Origin: an uncultured Oscillospiraceae bacterium
GTDB taxonomy: Bacteria; Bacillota; Clostridia; Oscillospirales; Oscillospiraceae
Length of the DNA: 32,023 nt
Assembly (NCBI GenBank): GCA_910577915.1
Contig: CAJTOM010000021.1
Coordinates: forward strand, 1-32,023
Reading direction: 5' to 3'
Shown here piece by piece: positions 15,518-22,798 of this stretch (positions are counted from its first letter, which is position 1; each line of letters starts with the position of its first letter). The position numbers and the translations under genes are program-made. The notes below the pieces were generated by a model. That model worked only from the letters and a program-made list of their open reading frames with translations. It did not search any database and had not been told where the DNA came from.

Positions 15518-16327
15518 ATGAAGAGCAGAACCATGGCCGTTGCGGCGGCCCTTCTCCTGGCGTGTCTGCTGACCGCCTGCGGCAAGAAGGACACGGCCCC
15601 GGCGGTCTACACAGTGGGGACGGACGAGGTGGTCTCCCTGGACAGCATTATGGGCGAGGGGGAGGCCCTGCTGAGCTCCGTCGACGCCCCCACCGAGGAG
15701 GCTGTCGCCGCGGGCATCGAGACGTATACCTACCACTACCGCCAGATGGCGGACCCGGCGGAGCTGGCGGCGGAGTACATCTCGGTGCTGCGGGGTGCGG
15801 AGCAGGGATTTGCGCCCACCGACGAGCTCAACCAGCAGCTGGCGGAGGAGCCGAATCTGGAGACCCTCACCGGCGCCGTCATTCTGGAGAAGAAGTCCTC
15901 CGTTGAGCCGGCGGAGGGGGAGCGGGGCAAGATCTTCCGTGTGATCGTGGCCTGGTCGGAGTTTGCCGTGGCCATCGAGGTCTCCCACCAGTCCGGCGTC
16001 ATCCTGCCGCCCCCTGTGGAGGAGGTTGAGGAGGAGGCCCCCGCCCAGCCCACCGGCCTCATGGAGCAGCTGGAGTACTTCAGCGGCCTGCGGCCCGAGG
16101 ACATCGGCCTGGAGGGGGACAACATGGCGGACTACATGGTCTACCCCAAGGAGGGCTGGGTCCTGGTGGACAGCTACTCCTGCCGGGAGCTGCGGGTCTA
16201 CCTGGAGGACGTCCGCGACGGGAGCAACGTCTACATGGGCACCTACTACCTCACCAGCGACCTCACCCAGCTCTACAGGAAGAACGACGACGGCAGCGTC
16301 GTCCGCCTGGAGCTGGAGAAGCCCTGA
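15518..16327 (+). CDS. Predicted lipoprotein of unknown function
   Basis: A 269-aa secreted protein with a signal peptide of lipoprotein type: basic MKSR, a hydrophobic stretch and the lipobox LLTAC, so Cys near residue 20 should be lipidated. The mature part is acidic, has a Glu/Pro-rich stretch (PPPVEEVEEEAPAQP, about 167-181) and a C-terminal half rich in Tyr and Asp (ADYMVYPKEGWVLVDSYSC). I do not recognise a family. It follows the FtsA-like gene by 44 bp in the same direction with a modest GCGAGGG ribosome site, so the two are probably cotranscribed and may work on the two sides of the membrane; this is inference. Confidence 0.8.
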   Translation: MKSRTMAVAAALLLACLLTACGKKDTAPAVYTVGTDEVVSLDSIMGEGEALLSSVDAPTEEAVAAGIETYTYHYRQMADPAELAAEYISVLRGAEQGFAPTDELNQQLAEEPNLETLTGAVILEKKSSVEPAEGERGKIFRVIVAWSEFAVAIEVSHQSGVILPPPVEEVEEEAPAQPTGLMEQLEYFSGLRPEDIGLEGDNMADYMVYPKEGWVLVDSYSCRELRVYLEDVRDGSNVYMGTYYLTSDLTQLYRKNDDGSVVRLELEKP

Positions 16328-16362
16328 GGCGCGGGGAGAGAGGGAGCGGGACAAACCGCTTG

Positions 16363-16388
16363 CGGCCGGCCCCTTTTGGGGCCGGCCG
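16363..16388 (+). terminator. Hairpin after the lipoprotein gene
   Basis: A perfect 11-bp stem (CGGCCGGCCCC and its complement) with a TTTT loop, 35 bp after the stop codon, followed by TGAAAAATTT. It separates the FtsA-like/lipoprotein pair from the separately promoted motility peptide. Confidence 0.6.
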
Positions 16389-16430
16389 TGAAAAATTTCC
16401 CATGACAACCTTATGCTTCTTTTCAAAAAA

Positions 16431-16438
16431 GCCGATAT
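16431..16438 (+). promoter_or_regulatory. Sigma-D (flagellar) -10 element
   Basis: GCCGATAT is an exact match to the flagellar sigma-D/sigma-28 -10 element and lies 65 bp before the YjfB-like start. The TAAA -35 box is not conserved (TATG at a 15-bp spacing). A similar GTCGATATG precedes fliD, with a comparable pyrimidine then A-run upstream. This supports motility-class expression of the small gene. Confidence 0.5.
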
Positions 16439-16502
16439 GTGGTATAGACCCTGTTGTCCCTCCGGGGCGGCAGGTCAGTCCACAGGAAAGGAGATCGCGC
16501 CG

Positions 16503-16682
16503 ATGATGGAGAGCATTGCCGCCGCCGGCATGAGCATGAGCCAGCTGCAGTTCCAGACCGCCTACGACACGGCCATGGTGAAGAAGTCCATGGACTGCAT
16601 GGAGCTTCAGGCCCAGGGGCTCATTGAGATGCTGGAGTCCGTGCCGGCACCCAGCCAGTACGGCTTTGACGTCTACGGCTGA
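16503..16682 (+). CDS. YjfB-like putative motility protein
   Basis: A 59-aa peptide: MMESIAAAGMSMSQLQFQ, then TAYDTAMVKKSMDCMELQAQGLIEML. The pattern, a short N-terminus with alternating Met/Ser/Gln followed by a helix ending in QAQxLIEML, is that of the YjfB-like family annotated as putative motility proteins; their mechanism is unknown. The start at 16503 (or 16506, adjacent ATG codons) is preceded by AAAGGAGA at a good distance; an in-frame ATG at 16413 lies upstream of the sigma-D -10 element and is unlikely. The sigma-D-like promoter element supports expression with the late flagellar genes. It is convergent with the M23 gene across a shared hairpin. Confidence 0.8.
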   Translation: MMESIAAAGMSMSQLQFQTAYDTAMVKKSMDCMELQAQGLIEMLESVPAPSQYGFDVYG

Positions 16683-16705
16683 GCAATCAGATCCCGATAC
16701 AAGGA

Positions 16706-16744
16706 ATACCCCCGGACCCGCGCCCAGCGCCGGTCCGGGGGTAT
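16706..16744. terminator. Bidirectional hairpin between convergent genes
   Basis: Perfect 13-bp arms at 16706-16718 and 16732-16744 with a GC-rich 13-nt loop fill the 66-bp gap between the YjfB-like gene and the convergent M23 gene. Its position suits both transcripts; neither side has a long U-tract. Confidence 0.65.
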
Positions 16745-16748
16745 CCTG

Positions 16749-17525
16749 TTATCCCAGCAGCTCCGCCGGGTCCACGGCCTCGCCGTTCTCGGTGACGGCG
16801 AAGTGGAGGTGGGCGCCCAGCCCCGCCTCGGAGAGGGAGGTGTTGCCCACGGTGCCGATGATGCCGCCGGCCGAGACGCTGTCCCCCGCCAGCACAGCGG
16901 TGTCCGGCTGGAGGCTGGCGTAGGTGGTGACAAAGCCGTTGTGGTGGTCCACCACAATGGTGGTGCCCAGCCGGTGGTCCTCCTCCACGGAGAGCACGGT
17001 TCCGGCGGCGGCCGCCGCCACGGCGGTGCCGGCGGGGGCCTGGATGTCGATGCCGTCGTGGGTGCGCCAGTCGCCCAGGGTGGCGTCATAGGTCAGCTGG
17101 TCCATGGAGAACACCGCCGCCGTCTCCCCGGCCAGGGGGGAGACCATCACCATGGGCTCCTCCGCGCTCACGGTCTGCTGGGGCTCCTCCGCGGGGGGCG
17201 GGGCCTCCGGCTGGACGGGGGCCTCCGGCTCGGGATCGGGCTCCAGGTCCTTGATGGGCTGGAGGGTAGGGCGCTGGATCTCCAGGTGCTCGTCGCCGGC
17301 CACGGGCCGCGCGGGCTCGTCGTCGGGGAGGGACACGCTCTGGGAGGGTTCGGGCTCCGAGGGCTCCATGGTCAAAACCACATCTTGCTGGGGTTCCGGT
17401 TCCTTGTTGTTCAGCAGGGCAAAATAGCCAACCACTCCGGCTGCGATCACGCAGACAAGCAGGGCTATGTAAAAGCCCATGCCGCCGAAGAGGGAAGACG
17501 TCTGCCGCTTTCCTCTGTTGTCCAT
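16749..17525 (-). CDS. Membrane-anchored M23 (LytM) protein, SpoIIQ-like
   Basis: A 258-aa protein with one N-terminal TM helix (about 17-38, MGFYIALLVCVIAAGVVGYF), an acidic Pro-Glu linker (about 42-130) and a C-terminal LytM/M23 domain. The zinc site appears complete: H156-x3-D160 in THDGID and H239-x-H241 in AHLHF. Size, topology and the N-terminal GFYIAL pattern resemble SpoIIQ, the forespore protein that binds SpoIIIAH and forms the channel around the engulfed spore. Bacillus SpoIIQ has lost its catalytic site whereas clostridial versions keep it, as here. No other sporulation gene is next to it, so an ordinary vegetative M23 endopeptidase is the alternative. Confidence 0.8.
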   Translation of the reverse strand: MDNRGKRQTSSLFGGMGFYIALLVCVIAAGVVGYFALLNNKEPEPQQDVVLTMEPSEPEPSQSVSLPDDEPARPVAGDEHLEIQRPTLQPIKDLEPDPEPEAPVQPEAPPPAEEPQQTVSAEEPMVMVSPLAGETAAVFSMDQLTYDATLGDWRTHDGIDIQAPAGTAVAAAAAGTVLSVEEDHRLGTTIVVDHHNGFVTTYASLQPDTAVLAGDSVSAGGIIGTVGNTSLSEAGLGAHLHFAVTENGEAVDPAELLG

Positions 17526-17580
17526 ACATCTCTTCCTTTCATCATCCTGCCGCCGAAAGGCGGGTGCTGCGGAGGCGGGA

Positions 17581-17620
17581 AAAGCCTCCAGCCGTATTGT
17601 GGGCGGCTGGAGGCTTTTTT
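17581..17620. terminator. Strong intrinsic terminator after pyrI (bidirectional)
   Basis: AAAGCCTCCAGCCG at 17581-17594 pairs with its complement at 17604-17617, enclosing a 9-nt loop; the stem is followed by a T-run on the plus strand and by TTTTCCC on the minus strand. It ends the pyr operon message about 40 bp after the pyrI stop. Confidence 0.9.
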
Positions 17621-17658
17621 ATGCAGAGATGCTGGAGAAATTTTCAGAGGGCGGCCCG

Positions 17659-18072
17659 CTATTTTCCCGCCTGGGTCTCGCAGTACAGGCAGCGGTACAC
17701 CCGCCCCTCCCGGAGCTTGAACACCTGGGGCAGCTCCTGCTCCACGGAGGTGATGCAGCGGGGATTTTTACACCGGATGACGTTGGTGATGGTCTCCGGC
17801 AGCTTCAGCTGCCGCTTCTCCACCCGAACGCCGTCCATGATGATGTTGACGGTGATGTTGGGGTCCACGTAGCCGATGAGATCCCAGTCCAGGTCCAGGT
17901 TCTGGTCGATCTTGATGATGTCCTTTTTCCCCAGCTTGCCGCTGACCACATTTTTGAGGATGGCCACGGTGCAGTCCAGCTCCCCCAGCCCCAAAATCTG
18001 ATAGAGCTCCATGGCCTTTCCGGCGGCGATGTGGTCGATCACAATGCCGTTTTTAATCGCGTCAATAACCAT
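17659..18072 (-). CDS. pyrI: Aspartate carbamoyltransferase regulatory subunit
   Basis: A 137-aa PyrI. The N-terminal allosteric domain (about 1-95, with IDHIAAGKAMELYQILGL) binds nucleotide effectors in the family; the C-terminal zinc domain has four Cys in the pattern C101-x4-C106 and C128-x2-C131 (CKNPRC and CLYC), as in E. coli PyrI. It associates with PyrB and confers feedback control by CTP/ATP. It is the last gene of the operon, 12 bp after pyrB, with GGGGAGG before the start. Its presence means the local PyrB works as a regulated holoenzyme, unlike the unregulated Bacillus trimer. Confidence 0.97.
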   Translation of the reverse strand: MVIDAIKNGIVIDHIAAGKAMELYQILGLGELDCTVAILKNVVSGKLGKKDIIKIDQNLDLDWDLIGYVDPNITVNIIMDGVRVEKRQLKLPETITNVIRCKNPRCITSVEQELPQVFKLREGRVYRCLYCETQAGK

Positions 18073-18084
18073 ATTGTCCTCCCC

Positions 18085-19008
18085 TCACTGGATGTTCAGC
18101 AGCAGCATCATCAGCGCCATGCGGATATAGCGGCCATAGCGCACCTGCTTGAAGTAGGCGGCCCTGGGGTCGCTGTCCACCGCCACGCTGATCTCGTTGA
18201 CCCGGGGCAGGGGGTGGAGGATGGAGAGGTCCGCCTTGGCGCCGGCCAGCTTCTCCGGGGTGAGAATGTAGCTGTCCTTCAGGCGCAGGTAGTCCTCCTC
18301 GTTAAAAAAACGCTCCCGCTGGACGCGGGTCATATAGAGAATGTCCAGCTCCGGCATGACCGCCTCCAGGTCGGTGGTCTGGATATACTCGACGCCGTTT
18401 TTCCGGAGCACCTCCTTTTTCACATAGCTGGGCAGCTTCAGCTCCTCCGGGGAGACCAGCACGATCCGGGTGCCGCTGTAGCGGCTCATGGCGGAGATGA
18501 GGGAGTGGACGGTGCGACCGAACTTCAGATCGCCGCAGAAGCCCACGGTGAGGTTCTCAAACCGCCCCTTCTCGTGGTGGATGGTCAGCAGGTCCGTCAG
18601 GGTCTGGGTGGGGTGGTTGTGCCCCCCGTCGCCGGCGTTGATAACGGGCACCAGGGCGTGCTGGGCGGCCACCAGGGGCGCGCCCTCCTTGGGGTGGCGC
18701 ATGGCGATGATGTCCGCATAGCAGGAGACGGTGCGCACCGTGTCCGCCACGCTCTCCCCCTTGGCGGCGGAGGAGCTGGAGGCCTCGGAGAACCCCAGCA
18801 CCTGCCCCCCCAGGCTCAGCATGGCGGACTCGAAGCTCAGCCGCGTCCGGGTGGAGGGCTCAAAGAACAGGGTGGCCAGAATCCTGCCGTCGCACTTGTG
18901 GGCGTAGGCGGCGGGATTGGCGATGATGTCGGTGGCCGTTGCCACCAGGGCCTCGATCTCCTGAGTGGAGAGCTCCAGAATATCAATTAAGCTTCTCACA
19001 TGCTCCAT
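18085..19008 (-). CDS. pyrB: Aspartate carbamoyltransferase catalytic subunit
   Basis: A 307-aa PyrB, which condenses carbamoyl phosphate with aspartate to carbamoyl aspartate, the committed step of pyrimidine synthesis. The carbamoyl-phosphate loop FFEPSTRTRLSFE has S52-T-R-T-R56; HPTQTLTDLL and HPLPRVNEI are also present. Length is standard. The start at 19008 follows GGGAGGT and lies one base after the pyrE stop codon; the frame is open further upstream, but that part is Arg/Pro-rich and overlaps pyrE. Pairing with pyrI downstream indicates the allosteric form. Confidence 0.97.
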   Translation of the reverse strand: MEHVRSLIDILELSTQEIEALVATATDIIANPAAYAHKCDGRILATLFFEPSTRTRLSFESAMLSLGGQVLGFSEASSSSAAKGESVADTVRTVSCYADIIAMRHPKEGAPLVAAQHALVPVINAGDGGHNHPTQTLTDLLTIHHEKGRFENLTVGFCGDLKFGRTVHSLISAMSRYSGTRIVLVSPEELKLPSYVKKEVLRKNGVEYIQTTDLEAVMPELDILYMTRVQRERFFNEEDYLRLKDSYILTPEKLAGAKADLSILHPLPRVNEISVAVDSDPRAAYFKQVRYGRYIRMALMMLLLNIQ

Positions 19009-19009
19009 A

Positions 19010-19657
19010 TCACTGATGACCTCCCATCCACGACGCGTCCGAGGGGTTGTCCCGGAAGGCGATGAGCCGGGCGATGTCCTCCTGCCGGATGTAGCGCTCC
19101 GCCGCCGCCACCTGGGCGATGGTGTCAAAATTGGTGAGGCTGACGTTTTTCACCCGGGCCTCCGCCAGCCGCTCCAGGCCCTTTTTCATGCCGTAGGTGA
19201 AGATGCTGACGATGCCCAGCACCTCGGCCCCGGCCTCCCGCAGCACGTTCACCACCTCGATGACGCTGCCGCCGGTGGAGATGAGGTCCTCCACTACCAC
19301 CACCCTCTGGCCCGGCTCCAGCCGGCCCTCGATCTGGTTCCGGCGGCCGTGGTCCTTGCTGCCGGAGCGGACGTAGCCCATGGGCAGATCCAGCAGGTGG
19401 CCGGCGATGGCGGCGTGGGCGATACCGGCGGTGGAGGTGCCCATGAGGACCTGAACCGCGGGATACTCCCGGCGGATGGTCTCCGCCAGGGCGTTCTCCA
19501 CGCGGCTGCGGACCGCCGGGGCGGTGAGGGTGAGGCGGTTGTCGCAGTACACGGGGCTCTTGATGCCGCTGGCCCAGGTGAAGGGCTCCTCCGGCCGGAA
19601 GAAGACGGCCTTGATGCTGAGCAGGTCCCGTGCAATCTGCTGAGAAATGTGTTCCAT
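19010..19657 (-). CDS. pyrE: Orotate phosphoribosyltransferase
   Basis: A 215-aa PyrE that converts orotate and PRPP to orotidine 5'-phosphate. The PRPP-binding motif VVVVEDLISTGGS is clear, and the flexible-loop sequence RSGSKDHGRRNQIEG resembles the catalytic loop with Lys, His and Arg. The N-terminal sequence FTWASGIKSPVYCDNR is typical of the family. The start at 19657 (MEHISQQ) follows AAAAAAGGAGAGC; the frame extends to 19681 with a weaker site. It is within the pyr operon, immediately upstream of pyrB and 82 bp downstream of the HAD gene. Confidence 0.97.
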   Translation of the reverse strand: MEHISQQIARDLLSIKAVFFRPEEPFTWASGIKSPVYCDNRLTLTAPAVRSRVENALAETIRREYPAVQVLMGTSTAGIAHAAIAGHLLDLPMGYVRSGSKDHGRRNQIEGRLEPGQRVVVVEDLISTGGSVIEVVNVLREAGAEVLGIVSIFTYGMKKGLERLAEARVKNVSLTNFDTIAQVAAAERYIRQEDIARLIAFRDNPSDASWMGGHQ

Positions 19658-19739
19658 AGTGCTCTCCTTTTTTCCTGTCAAAATCCTTCGCAGTCACGCC
19701 GCGCCGCCCCGAGGGGCCGCCGGATGGCCAGACGTGTTG

Positions 19740-20378
19740 TCACCCCAGCAGCAGCCGCCGCAGCGCCTGAAAATCCTCCGCGATGTACGCGGCGCCGGCC
19801 CGCTCCAGCTCCTCCCGGCTGCCGTAGCCGTAGAGCACGCCGATGCAGGGCAGGCCCGTCTCCCGGGCCCCGGCCACGTCGTGGCGGCGGTCTCCCACCA
19901 TGACCACAGGGCCCTGGGGGACGAAGGGGAGGGCGCTGCGGATGACATTGGCCTTTCTGGCCCCCTCCTGCTTGTCCAGGGGCGCGCCGCAGATGCGGTC
20001 GAGATAGGGGGCCATGCCGAAGTGCTCCAGAATCTGCACCGCCATGCCCTCCGGCTTGGAGGTGGCGATCATCGTGGTCCTGCCCGCCGCCTTCAGATCC
20101 CGCAGCAGATCCGCCGCGCCGGGGTAGGGGATGTTCTCCCGCCAGCCCTGGCGGGTGTAGTAGTCCCGGAAGAGCTCAGTGGCGGCGTCCACCTGCTCCT
20201 GGCTGAAGCCGTAGAACTCAGGGAAGGACTCATCCAGAGGCGGGCCGATGAAGTGGGTGAGATGGTCCGGGTCCTCATGGATTCCGAAGTGCTCCAGGGC
20301 GATGGCCACGGCCTTAGTGATTCCCTCCTTGGGGTCCGTCAGCGTGCCGTCCAGATCAAAAAGAATGGTGTTCCACAT
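19740..20378 (-). CDS. HAD-superfamily phosphatase in the pyr operon
   Basis: A 212-aa HAD hydrolase of the phosphoglycolate phosphatase/5'-nucleotidase type. Motif I DLDGTLTD gives nucleophile D8 and acid D10; motif II is IATSKP, with the Lys used as motif III in some members; motif IV is VGDRRHDVAGA. A helical cap domain (about 15-80) should set substrate choice. It sits between pyrF and pyrE in the same direction, with GGGAGT before the start. Placement suggests a pyrimidine-related phosphatase, for example acting on UMP or a damaged intermediate, but family members are promiscuous and the substrate is not readable from sequence. Starts further upstream (20402) add eight non-conserved residues. 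Confidence 0.88.
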   Translation of the reverse strand: MWNTILFDLDGTLTDPKEGITKAVAIALEHFGIHEDPDHLTHFIGPPLDESFPEFYGFSQEQVDAATELFRDYYTRQGWRENIPYPGAADLLRDLKAAGRTTMIATSKPEGMAVQILEHFGMAPYLDRICGAPLDKQEGARKANVIRSALPFVPQGPVVMVGDRRHDVAGARETGLPCIGVLYGYGSREELERAGAAYIAEDFQALRRLLLG

Positions 20379-20397
20379 AGTATACTCCCAGTCCGCA

Positions 20398-20416
20398 GGC
20401 AAAGCGGCGCTTTGCC
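20398..20416 (-). other. Hairpin in the pyrF-HAD gap
   Basis: GGCAAAGC and its complement GCTTTGCC (8 bp) enclose a 3-nt loop within the 86-bp gap between pyrF and the HAD gene, 20 bp before the HAD start. There is no U-tract. It could be a processing or partial-attenuation site that sets the ratio of upstream to downstream pyr genes. Confidence 0.45.
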
Positions 20417-20464
20417 CATAAGGTTATCTGTTTCATTTATTTCGCAGATCAAAAGACAGCATGC

Positions 20465-21166
20465 CTACACAAACTCACTGACGCACCGCCGGTAGGCCGC
20501 CACCGGGTCCGCCGCCTGGGTGATGGGGCGGCCCACCACGATGTAATCGCTGCCCAGCTCCTTGGCCCTTGCGGGGGTGGTGACCCGAACCTGATCCCCC
20601 GCGTCGCCGTCGGCGAAGCGGACGCCGGGGGTGACGGTGACGAAGTCCGCGCCGCAGGCCTGGTGGACCTTCCCCGCCTCCAGGGGGGAGCAGACCACGC
20701 CGGCCAGCCCGGTCTGGGCCGCGCATCGGGCGTAGTGGAGCACCACCTGATCCAGGGGCTGCTCAATGAGCAGGTCGGCCTCCATCCGCTCCTGGCTGGT
20801 GGAGGTCAGCTGGGTCACGGCGATGACCAGGGGGCGGCAGCCGTCCGGGCGGGCGGCGCCCTCCAGGGCGGCCTCCATCATGGCGCGGGTGCCGGCGGCG
20901 TGGAGGTTCACCATGTCCACGTCCAGCCGGGAGAGGACGGCCATGGCCTTTTTGACCGTGTTGGGGATGTCGTGGAGCTTCAGGTCCAGGAAAATCTTGT
21001 GGCCCCTGGCCTTGATCTCCCGGACGATGGCGGGACCCTCGGCGTAGTAGAGCTCCATACCGATCTTCACAAAGGGCTTTTCGGGCTCCCCTGCGAAGCG
21101 GTCCAGGAAGGCCAGGGCGGCCTCCCGGCTGTCAAAATCCAGCGCAATGATCACATCTTTACCCAT
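20465..21166 (-). CDS. pyrF: Orotidine 5'-phosphate decarboxylase
   Basis: A 233-aa PyrF, which decarboxylates OMP to UMP, the last step of the pathway. The catalytic D-x-K-x2-D-x2 network is in FLDLKLHDIPNTV, and the phosphate-binding end has VTPGVRFADGDAGDQVRVTTP and IVVGRPITQA. Length is standard for the bacterial enzyme. The ATG at 21166 is chosen because AGGAGG lies eight bases upstream; a GTG three codons earlier touches that site. The start overlaps the pyrD 3' end by eight bases, indicating translational coupling. Confidence 0.97.
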   Translation of the reverse strand: MGKDVIIALDFDSREAALAFLDRFAGEPEKPFVKIGMELYYAEGPAIVREIKARGHKIFLDLKLHDIPNTVKKAMAVLSRLDVDMVNLHAAGTRAMMEAALEGAARPDGCRPLVIAVTQLTSTSQERMEADLLIEQPLDQVVLHYARCAAQTGLAGVVCSPLEAGKVHQACGADFVTVTPGVRFADGDAGDQVRVTTPARAKELGSDYIVVGRPITQAADPVAAYRRCVSEFV

Positions 21167-22076
21167 AGTGGGCACCTCCTATTATCTCTCTCAGCGAGTG
21201 AATTCCATACTGCTCCATGGTCCGGGGCAGAGCGGCGACGATGTCCCGGCAGGCGAAGGGATCAACCAGGTTAGCCGCCCCCACCTCCACCGCCGTAGCG
21301 CCGGCCAGCATCAGCTCCAGAACGTCCTCCGCTGAGCTGACGCCCCCCATGCCGATGATGGGGATGTCCACCGCCTGGTAGACCTGGTAGACCATCCGCA
21401 CCGCCAGGGGGAGCAGGGCGGGGCCGGACAGGCCCCCAGTTTCGTTGGCCAGTAAAGGCTTTCTCCTTTTCAGATCGATGCGCATGGCCAGCAGGGTGTT
21501 GATGAGGCTGACCCCGTCCGCGCCGGCGTCCTCGCAGGCGCGGGCCACGGCGGCGATGTCCGTGACGTTGGGGCTGAGCTTCATGTAGACCGGCTTTTTT
21601 GTGACGGCCTTCACGGCGCGGGTCACCGCCGCCGCCGCCTGGGGGTCGGAGCCGAAGGCCATGCCGCCGCCGTGGACGTTGGGGCAGGAGATGTTTACCT
21701 CCAGCCAGCCCACCTGGTCCTCCCGGTCCAGCAGGGCGCAGGTCTCGGCGTATTCGTCGATGGAGAAGCCGCTGACGTTGGCCATCATGGGCTTGTGGAA
21801 GACCTGCCGCAGCCGGGGCAGCTCTTGGGCGATGACCTGGTCCACGCCGGGATTCTGGAGACCCACGGCGTTGAGAAGGCCGGCGCTGGCCTCGGCGATG
21901 CGGGGGGTGGGGTTGCCGAAGCGGGGGGCGCGGGTGGTGCCCTTGCAGGAGAGGGAGCCCAGGCAGTTGATGTCGTAGAGCTCCGCGAACTCATAGCCGT
22001 ACCCGAAGGTGCCGCTGGCGGGAATCACCGGATTGTCCAGGGTGATGCCGGAGAGGGTGACGCGGGTGTCTACCAT
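21159..22076 (-). CDS. pyrD: Dihydroorotate dehydrogenase (NAD+-type, class 1B) catalytic subunit
   Basis: A 305-aa PyrD (PyrDB), an FMN TIM-barrel enzyme that oxidises dihydroorotate to orotate. The active-site Cys is C131 in VNISCPNV, which marks class 1 enzymes (class 2 has Ser). K45 (SCKGTT) and the FMN-phosphate motif MGGVSSAEDVLELMLAGA fit. Class 1B forms a heterotetramer with PyrK and passes electrons to NAD+; the pyrK gene lies directly upstream with a 7-bp overlap, confirming the class. A soluble NAD+-linked enzyme suits an anaerobe. Confidence 0.97.
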   Translation of the reverse strand: MVDTRVTLSGITLDNPVIPASGTFGYGYEFAELYDINCLGSLSCKGTTRAPRFGNPTPRIAEASAGLLNAVGLQNPGVDQVIAQELPRLRQVFHKPMMANVSGFSIDEYAETCALLDREDQVGWLEVNISCPNVHGGGMAFGSDPQAAAAVTRAVKAVTKKPVYMKLSPNVTDIAAVARACEDAGADGVSLINTLLAMRIDLKRRKPLLANETGGLSGPALLPLAVRMVYQVYQAVDIPIIGMGGVSSAEDVLELMLAGATAVEVGAANLVDPFACRDIVAALPRTMEQYGIHSLREIIGGAHYG

Positions 22077-22798
22077 ATGATCTCCTCCTTTTCCAGTACG
22101 GGGCCGTCCTTGCAGATGCGCTTATGGCCGTACTTGGTCCGGCAGGAGCAGCCCATGCACGCCCCGAAGCCGCAGCCCATCCGCTCCTCAAAGCTGAGAA
22201 GGCCGGAGGTGGGGGCGGCGTCGTACACGGCCCGCAGCATAGGCAGAGGGCCGCAGGCGCAGAAGTAGTCGTAATCCGCCGGCAGGGCGTCGGTGACGAA
22301 GCCCTTGACGCCGCAGCTGCCGTCCACGGTGGCGACGGTGGTGGGGATCCCCAGGGCGCGGAATTTCTCCTCGCAGAAAATCTCTTCTTTTTTGTTGAAC
22401 CCCAGGATGGCAGCGGGGGCCTTGCCCGCCGCCAGCAGGGCCTTGGCCAGACCGTACATGGGGGGCGTCCCCGCGCCGCCGCCGATGACCAGGGTGCGCC
22501 GGCCGCACTTGGACACGTCGAAGCCGTTGCCCAGGCCGCAGAGCAGGTCCAGGTCCTGGCCCGGCTCCACGGCGCTGAGGGCGGCGGTGCCCCGGCCCAC
22601 AACCTTGTAGATGAGAGTCAGGGACTGTGCGTCCCAGTCGCAGATGGAGAGGGGGCGGCGGAGGAAGAAGCCCTCCAGCCGGATATTGCAGAACTGCCCC
22701 GGCGCGGTGACGGCAGCGGTGTCCCCGGAGAGGCACAGCTCCCAGACACCGGGGATCAACTGCCGGTTATATTCGACACGATATAAACCCTGGGTCAT
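22070..22798 (-). CDS. pyrK: Dihydroorotate dehydrogenase electron transfer subunit
   Basis: A 242-aa PyrK, the FAD and [2Fe-2S] subunit that moves electrons from PyrD to NAD+. It has the ferredoxin-reductase fold: FAD-binding barrel with FFLRRPLSICDW, NAD-binding half beginning TLVIGGGAGTPPMYGLAKAL, and a C-terminal cluster motif with C209, C214, C217 and C229 (CGFGACMGC, then RIC). The spacing 5-3-12 is close to that of lactococcal PyrK. The start at 22798 follows GGAGGGAGG, and overlaps the pyrC stop in ATGA, so the genes are translationally coupled. Confidence 0.97.
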   Translation of the reverse strand: MTQGLYRVEYNRQLIPGVWELCLSGDTAAVTAPGQFCNIRLEGFFLRRPLSICDWDAQSLTLIYKVVGRGTAALSAVEPGQDLDLLCGLGNGFDVSKCGRRTLVIGGGAGTPPMYGLAKALLAAGKAPAAILGFNKKEEIFCEEKFRALGIPTTVATVDGSCGVKGFVTDALPADYDYFCACGPLPMLRAVYDAAPTSGLLSFEERMGCGFGACMGCSCRTKYGHKRICKDGPVLEKEEIIW

